A stretch of DNA of 26,078 nt. Origin: Alphaproteobacteria bacterium UBA3650. Lineage in GTDB: Bacteria > Pseudomonadota > Alphaproteobacteria > CAAHEQ01 > UBA3637. The notes under the pieces were generated by a model that worked only from the letters and a program-made list of their open reading frames with translations, ran no database searches and was not told the DNA's origin. The stretch lies in the NCBI GenBank assembly GCA_002373815.1, contig DFKH01000125.1, positions 1 to 26,078 on the forward strand. The letters run 5' to 3'. Below, piece after piece: positions 22,033-26,078 of this stretch; position 1 is the first letter of the stretch, and each line of letters opens with the position of its first letter. The position numbers and the translations under genes were made by a program.

Positions 22033-23808
22033 ATGCTCAGATTATTGCCACAGACCCTTATCAATCAAATTGCCGCTGGTGAAGTTGTGGAACGTCCCGC
22101 CAGCGCCATTAAAGAGCTGGTTGAAAATGCCATTGACGCAGGTGCCAATCGTATTGATATTCGCATTGAACAAGGAGGCAAATCCTATTTTTCTGTGACC
22201 GACAATGGCAAGGGAATGAGCAAGGATGAATTGGCGTTGGCTGTGGAACGACACGTAACAAGCAAACTCCCCGACGACAATCTCGTCAACATTACCTTTT
22301 TGGGCTTTCGTGGTGAGGCGTTGCCCTCTATTGCCTCTGTGGCAAAAATGAAAATTACCTCTCGTCCCGCGGAAACACCTAGTGGGTGGATGATTGAGGT
22401 GGAAGGCGGCCACAAAAAAGAGCCTGTCCCAGCGCCTGCTACCTATGGCACAACAGTAGAAGTGAGGGATTTATTTTATGCCACCCCAGCGCGATTAAAA
22501 TTTTTAAAGTCTGAACAAAGTGAACAATTGGCGATTCGTGAAATCATTGATAGATTGGCCATGTGTTATCCCAACATTTCCTTTTCTTTGGAAAATGAAA
22601 ACAAAAAGCTGGGTTCTTATCCAGCGACAAACACTTTATTTGATCGTGTTTCAATGGTGATTGGTCATGAATTTAAGGACAATGCTTTACCTGTACAAGC
22701 CGACTATGAAGGCATTAAATTGGCTGGTTTTGTGGGACTTCCCACCTATACCCGTGCCACAAGTACAGAACAATATCTTTATGTCAATGGTCGATCTGTC
22801 AAAGACAAAGTGCTTTTGGGGGCTATTCGTGGTGCTTATCAGGGGTTGATGGGGCATGGATCCGATGGTTATCCTGTATTAGCGTTATTCCTGTCCGTTC
22901 CTTGTGATCTAGTTGATGTCAATGTTTCACCTGCCAAAACAGAAGTGCGTTTTGCAGACGCTGGTAAAATTCGTGGACTTTTGGTTGCCAGTATTCGCAA
23001 TGTCTTGGCTGAACACGGTCAAAAAACAGCGACAACCTTGAATATTGGATCATTGGGAAGTGCTGAACAAACGCCCACATATTCTCAACCACAAAGACAT
23101 AGTTATAGCACAGCTCGCACTAGTTCAATCCCTGTCACCCCAACCCAAAAACAAGAATCATTAAAATTATCAGATAGTTATAGTGTCAAGGTGGAAACAC
23201 CTGTCCCACAATCTGAGACAGAAACAAAACTCCCCCCTCTTGGTCTTGCTAAGGCACAAATTCACAAAACCTATATTGTATCACAAGCCGAAGATGCTAT
23301 TTTGATTGTGGATCAACATGCGGCGCATGAACGCCTAACCTATGAAAAAATGATGCAAAACATGGGCGAAAGGCCTCAAACACAACTCCTTCTTGTTCCT
23401 GAAATTATTGATTTAAAACCAGAGGAAGTCGCTTTATTGACTTCTCGCACCTCAGAGTTAAAAGACATGGGTTGGATTGTAGAAGCTTTTGGAACAGATT
23501 GTGTGGCTGTTCGTGAGTTACCTGCTTTGCTGGATAAAGCTGACATACAGCAAACAATTCGCGATTTAGTGGACACCCTAAAAACATTTGAGGATACCGT
23601 TTTGTTAAAAGACAAAATGAAAGATATTTGCGCGCGCATGGCTTGTCATGGCTCTGTACGGGCAGGACGGCAACTCAGCATTGACGAAATGAACGCTCTG
23701 CTCCGCCAAATGGAAAAATGTGGCACCTCTGGACAATGTATCCACGGGCGCCCCACCTATATCACCTTAAAATTAGACGACATTGAAAAAATGTTCGGAC
23801 GTAAATAA
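22033..23808 (+). CDS. mutL: DNA mismatch repair protein MutL, endonuclease type
   Basis: A 591-aa protein coupling MutS mismatch recognition to strand removal. The N-terminal GHKL ATPase has IAAGEVVERPASAIKELVEN, the DAGA/DNGKGM loops and FLGFRGEALPSI. A Pro/Ser/Thr-rich linker (about 335-400) leads to the C-terminal dimer domain. That domain carries the nicking motif DQHA(X)2E(X)4E (DQHAAHERLTYE, D427-E438), ACHGSVRAG, and QCIHGRP; most relatives have CPHGRP, so one Pro is Ile. The motif means this MutL nicks DNA itself, as in bacteria without MutH. Confidence 0.97.
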   Translation: MLRLLPQTLINQIAAGEVVERPASAIKELVENAIDAGANRIDIRIEQGGKSYFSVTDNGKGMSKDELALAVERHVTSKLPDDNLVNITFLGFRGEALPSIASVAKMKITSRPAETPSGWMIEVEGGHKKEPVPAPATYGTTVEVRDLFYATPARLKFLKSEQSEQLAIREIIDRLAMCYPNISFSLENENKKLGSYPATNTLFDRVSMVIGHEFKDNALPVQADYEGIKLAGFVGLPTYTRATSTEQYLYVNGRSVKDKVLLGAIRGAYQGLMGHGSDGYPVLALFLSVPCDLVDVNVSPAKTEVRFADAGKIRGLLVASIRNVLAEHGQKTATTLNIGSLGSAEQTPTYSQPQRHSYSTARTSSIPVTPTQKQESLKLSDSYSVKVETPVPQSETETKLPPLGLAKAQIHKTYIVSQAEDAILIVDQHAAHERLTYEKMMQNMGERPQTQLLLVPEIIDLKPEEVALLTSRTSELKDMGWIVEAFGTDCVAVRELPALLDKADIQQTIRDLVDTLKTFEDTVLLKDKMKDICARMACHGSVRAGRQLSIDEMNALLRQMEKCGTSGQCIHGRPTYITLKLDDIEKMFGRK

Positions 23809-23835
23809 AAAAAACAGGGCTTTCAAGGCCCTGTT
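23805..23835 (-). terminator. Terminator of valS
   Basis: A perfect 8-bp stem AACAGGGC/GCCCTGTT (23813-23820 with 23828-23835), seven-base loop, followed on the minus strand by eight Ts. It starts four bases after the mutL stop codon and may also serve mutL, although no T-run follows on that strand. Confidence 0.82.
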
Positions 23836-23855
23836 CTCTGTTTACATTTTATCCG

Positions 23856-26078
23856 TTAAGCTCCTAATAACTTCAAGATTTCTTGCATTTTGGCGATATC
23901 TTGTTCGCTATCAGCCAATGATTTGCGTTTATCAGCCACCACTTGTTCTGGCGCTTTGGATACAAATGCTTCATTAGCTAACTGAGCTTTGGTCCGTTCC
24001 ACAAAAGATTGAACATTTTTCATTTCTTTTGTGATGCGTTCTTTTTCCTTTTCAACATCAATCAAACCATTTAATGGAATCAACAATGTCATTCTATCAA
24101 CAACTTGAGCCACCTCACCTGCTCCTGTTTCGGTGACAAATTGAATGTCTTCAATTTTCGCCAAAGATTTCAAAATAGCGATATTGCTTTCCACATTTTG
24201 ACGTTGACTATCTGTCGCATCTTTCAATTTTAAAGTAATTTTAGCAGCAGCTGGGATGTTGACACTAGAACGCACAGAACGAATCGTTGTAATCAAATTG
24301 AAAATCCAATCTTGATTTTCCGCCACCGTCTTGTCCTCATAAGCCTTCAAAGCTGGCCAAGAGGTTTCCATCAACATTTCTTTGCGATCAGCCGTTTTAT
24401 CCCATAATTCCTCGGAAACAAACGGCATAAATGGATGAATCAACTTTAACATTTCATCCACCACAGCAGCCACTACAGCGCGGGTTTCGGCTTTAGCCCC
24501 TGCATCATCAGAATAGAAAATGTTTTTAATGGCTTCCAAATACCAGTCACAGAAGGTATTCCACACAAAATGATAGAGGGTGTTGCTAGCTTCGTTAAAG
24601 GCATAAGTATCTAACCATTTAGCAATTGTATCAGCCGATTCAGACAACTTTGTAATAATCCATTTATTGACAGGCAATTTCACAGATGCCAAATCAAAAC
24701 CATCCACTTTCTTGCACTCGTTCATCTCACAGAAACGGACAGCGTTCCAAATCTTTGTGGTAAAGTTGCGGTAATTTTCAACGCGCGCTTCACTCATTAA
24801 AACGCTACGCCCCGATCCTTCTTGAATCAAGAGCGAGAAACGCAAGGCATCTGCACCATATTTATCACACATTTCCAATGGATCGATCCCATTTCCTTTG
24901 GATTTAGACATCTTTTGACCTTTTTCATCACGCACAAGCCCATGCAAGTGAATTTCCTTGAATGGTACTTGTTTCATGGCATACATAGACATCATCATCA
25001 TTCGGGCTACCCAGAAGAAAATAATATCAAAACCCGTAATCAACACAGAGGTCGGATAGTATTTTTTCAAGTGTTCATCATTTTCATTTGGCCAACCCAA
25101 TGTGGAAAACGCCCATAAACCAGAGGAAAACCATGTATCCAACACGTCTGTATCACGCGTGAGTTCTGTTGGCGACCCATAGTGTTTTTCGGCTTCAGCT
25201 TTGGCCTCTTCTTCTGTTTCTTCACAGAAAATTTTGCCATCTGGGCCATACCACACAGGCACCTGATGTCCCCACCAAAGTTGTCTAGAAATACACCAAG
25301 GTTGAATATTTTCCATCCAAGAATAGTACATGTTCTCCCAAGAATCAGGGATAAACTTTGTATCGCCATTTTTCACAGCATCTACGGCAGCACCTACTAG
25401 TTTAGAAGTATCAACAAACCATTGATCCGTCAACCAAGGCTCAATAATTACATCCGAACGATCGCCATAAGGAATTGTCATGGGATTATCTTCTTCGTGG
25501 TCATACAGTCCAAGCGCTTTAATGTCCTCTAGAACTATTGGACGAGCTTCCAATGGGCTCATACCACGATATTTTTCAGGTACATTCTCGTTTAGTTTTG
25601 CCTCTTTTGTTAGCAAATTCACAAGTGGCAAATTGTGACGCTTGCCCACCTCAAAGTCGTTAAAGTCATGGGCTGGTGTAATCTTTACAGCACCAGTTCC
25701 CTTTGTCATATCGGCATAGTCATCACCAACGATTTCAATCTTTCGTCCGATTATTGGAAGAATTGCCTTTTTACCAATAAGATGTTTGAAACGTTCGTCG
25801 TTTGGATTTACTGCAATTCCAGTATCTCCAAGCATTGTTTCAGGACGTGTTGTTGCAACGATAATTGATTCATCGCTTCCGTCAATATCATAGCGAATAT
25901 GCCACATGGAACCAGCAGTTTCCTTCATAATCGCTTCTAAGTCAGATACAGTGGTAAGCATTACAGGATCCCAATTTACAAGTCGTTTTGCCTTGTATAT
26001 AAGTCCTTCGTTATAAAGGCGAACAAATGCTTCTTTAACTGCTTCACTTAAACCATCATCCATTGTGAAACGCTCTCT
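23856..26078 (-). CDS. valS: Valine--tRNA ligase, partial (N-terminus beyond the window)
   Basis: The C-terminal 740 residues of a class I synthetase that joins valine to its tRNA and edits threonine. The frame runs off the window end as RERFTMDDGLSEAV, so the in-frame ATG at 26063 is internal and the first 150 or so residues, with the HIGH motif, are missing. Visible are the CP1 editing domain (VATTRPETMLGDTGIAVNP), WCISRQLWWGHQVPVWY, the KMSKS loop (KGQKMSKSKGN), the anticodon-binding helices and the C-terminal coiled-coil tRNA arm (from about LIDVEKEKERITKEM). No frameshift or stop interrupts it. Confidence 0.97.
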   Translation of the reverse strand, partial: RERFTMDDGLSEAVKEAFVRLYNEGLIYKAKRLVNWDPVMLTTVSDLEAIMKETAGSMWHIRYDIDGSDESIIVATTRPETMLGDTGIAVNPNDERFKHLIGKKAILPIIGRKIEIVGDDYADMTKGTGAVKITPAHDFNDFEVGKRHNLPLVNLLTKEAKLNENVPEKYRGMSPLEARPIVLEDIKALGLYDHEEDNPMTIPYGDRSDVIIEPWLTDQWFVDTSKLVGAAVDAVKNGDTKFIPDSWENMYYSWMENIQPWCISRQLWWGHQVPVWYGPDGKIFCEETEEEAKAEAEKHYGSPTELTRDTDVLDTWFSSGLWAFSTLGWPNENDEHLKKYYPTSVLITGFDIIFFWVARMMMMSMYAMKQVPFKEIHLHGLVRDEKGQKMSKSKGNGIDPLEMCDKYGADALRFSLLIQEGSGRSVLMSEARVENYRNFTTKIWNAVRFCEMNECKKVDGFDLASVKLPVNKWIITKLSESADTIAKWLDTYAFNEASNTLYHFVWNTFCDWYLEAIKNIFYSDDAGAKAETRAVVAAVVDEMLKLIHPFMPFVSEELWDKTADRKEMLMETSWPALKAYEDKTVAENQDWIFNLITTIRSVRSSVNIPAAAKITLKLKDATDSQRQNVESNIAILKSLAKIEDIQFVTETGAGEVAQVVDRMTLLIPLNGLIDVEKEKERITKEMKNVQSFVERTKAQLANEAFVSKAPEQVVADKRKSLADSEQDIAKMQEILKLLGA

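Noticed and set aside
26047..26063. ATG at 26063 as the start of valS
   Set aside because: The frame stays open to the window end with typical internal ValRS sequence (RERFTMDDGLSEAV); the N-terminus is simply outside.
1..26078. CRISPR array, insertion sequence, integrase or prophage genes
   Set aside because: No regularly spaced repeats and no transposase or recombinase frames were seen; the only long repeat is the rplS 3' end.

Overview
The window is an AT-rich, gene-dense piece of a bacterial chromosome. The gene families point to the Alphaproteobacteria: an XRE regulator of the kind common there, an S16 with an alanine-rich tail, the ffh-rpsP-rimM-trmD-rplS order, and an endonuclease-type MutL. 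The low GC content and simple promoters suggest a reduced, perhaps host-associated lineage. That placement is inferred from family resemblance, not from a search.

Layout. 1-2892 (minus): a SAM hydroxide adenosyltransferase-like gene and aspS, the latter behind a T-box-like leader. 2935-4492 (plus): an RNA m5U methyltransferase that is probably translated from a leaderless mRNA, and an XRE regulator. 4493-8843 (minus): a compact sufB-sufC-sufD-sufS-sufT cluster for Fe-S cluster assembly. 8943-10935 (plus): a membrane PAS/degenerate-GGDEF protein, an aldose 1-epimerase relative and tRNA-Glu(CUC), followed by a decayed copy of the tRNA. 11071-11526 (minus): an unknown protein. 11639-13488 (plus): pyrG behind a leader that contains an intrinsic terminator. 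13546-14624 (minus): a two-gene CHR (chromate-type) transporter. 14757-15264 (plus): two very small genes, one a stand-alone LuxR-type DNA-binding domain. 15320-17293: a gene for a putative HExxH metallopeptidase, bracketed by a 119-bp direct repeat of the 3' end of rplS. 17179-20978 (minus): ffh, rpsP, a 65-codon gene, rimM, trmD and rplS, behind a structured ffh leader. 21149-23808 (plus): an outer-membrane beta-barrel protein and mutL. 23856-26078 (minus): valS, cut by the window end.

Most genes are housekeeping: tRNA charging, rRNA and tRNA methylation, ribosome assembly, SRP targeting, Fe-S assembly, CTP synthesis and mismatch repair. The unusual content is regulatory and structural. The aspS leader ends in a near-perfect T-box antiterminator whose tRNA-binding bulge fits the G73 of tRNA-Asp, which is unexpected in this kind of genome. 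pyrG and ffh also have leaders with strong secondary structure. The rplS duplication around the metallopeptidase gene looks like the footprint of a small insertion that regenerated the end of its target gene.
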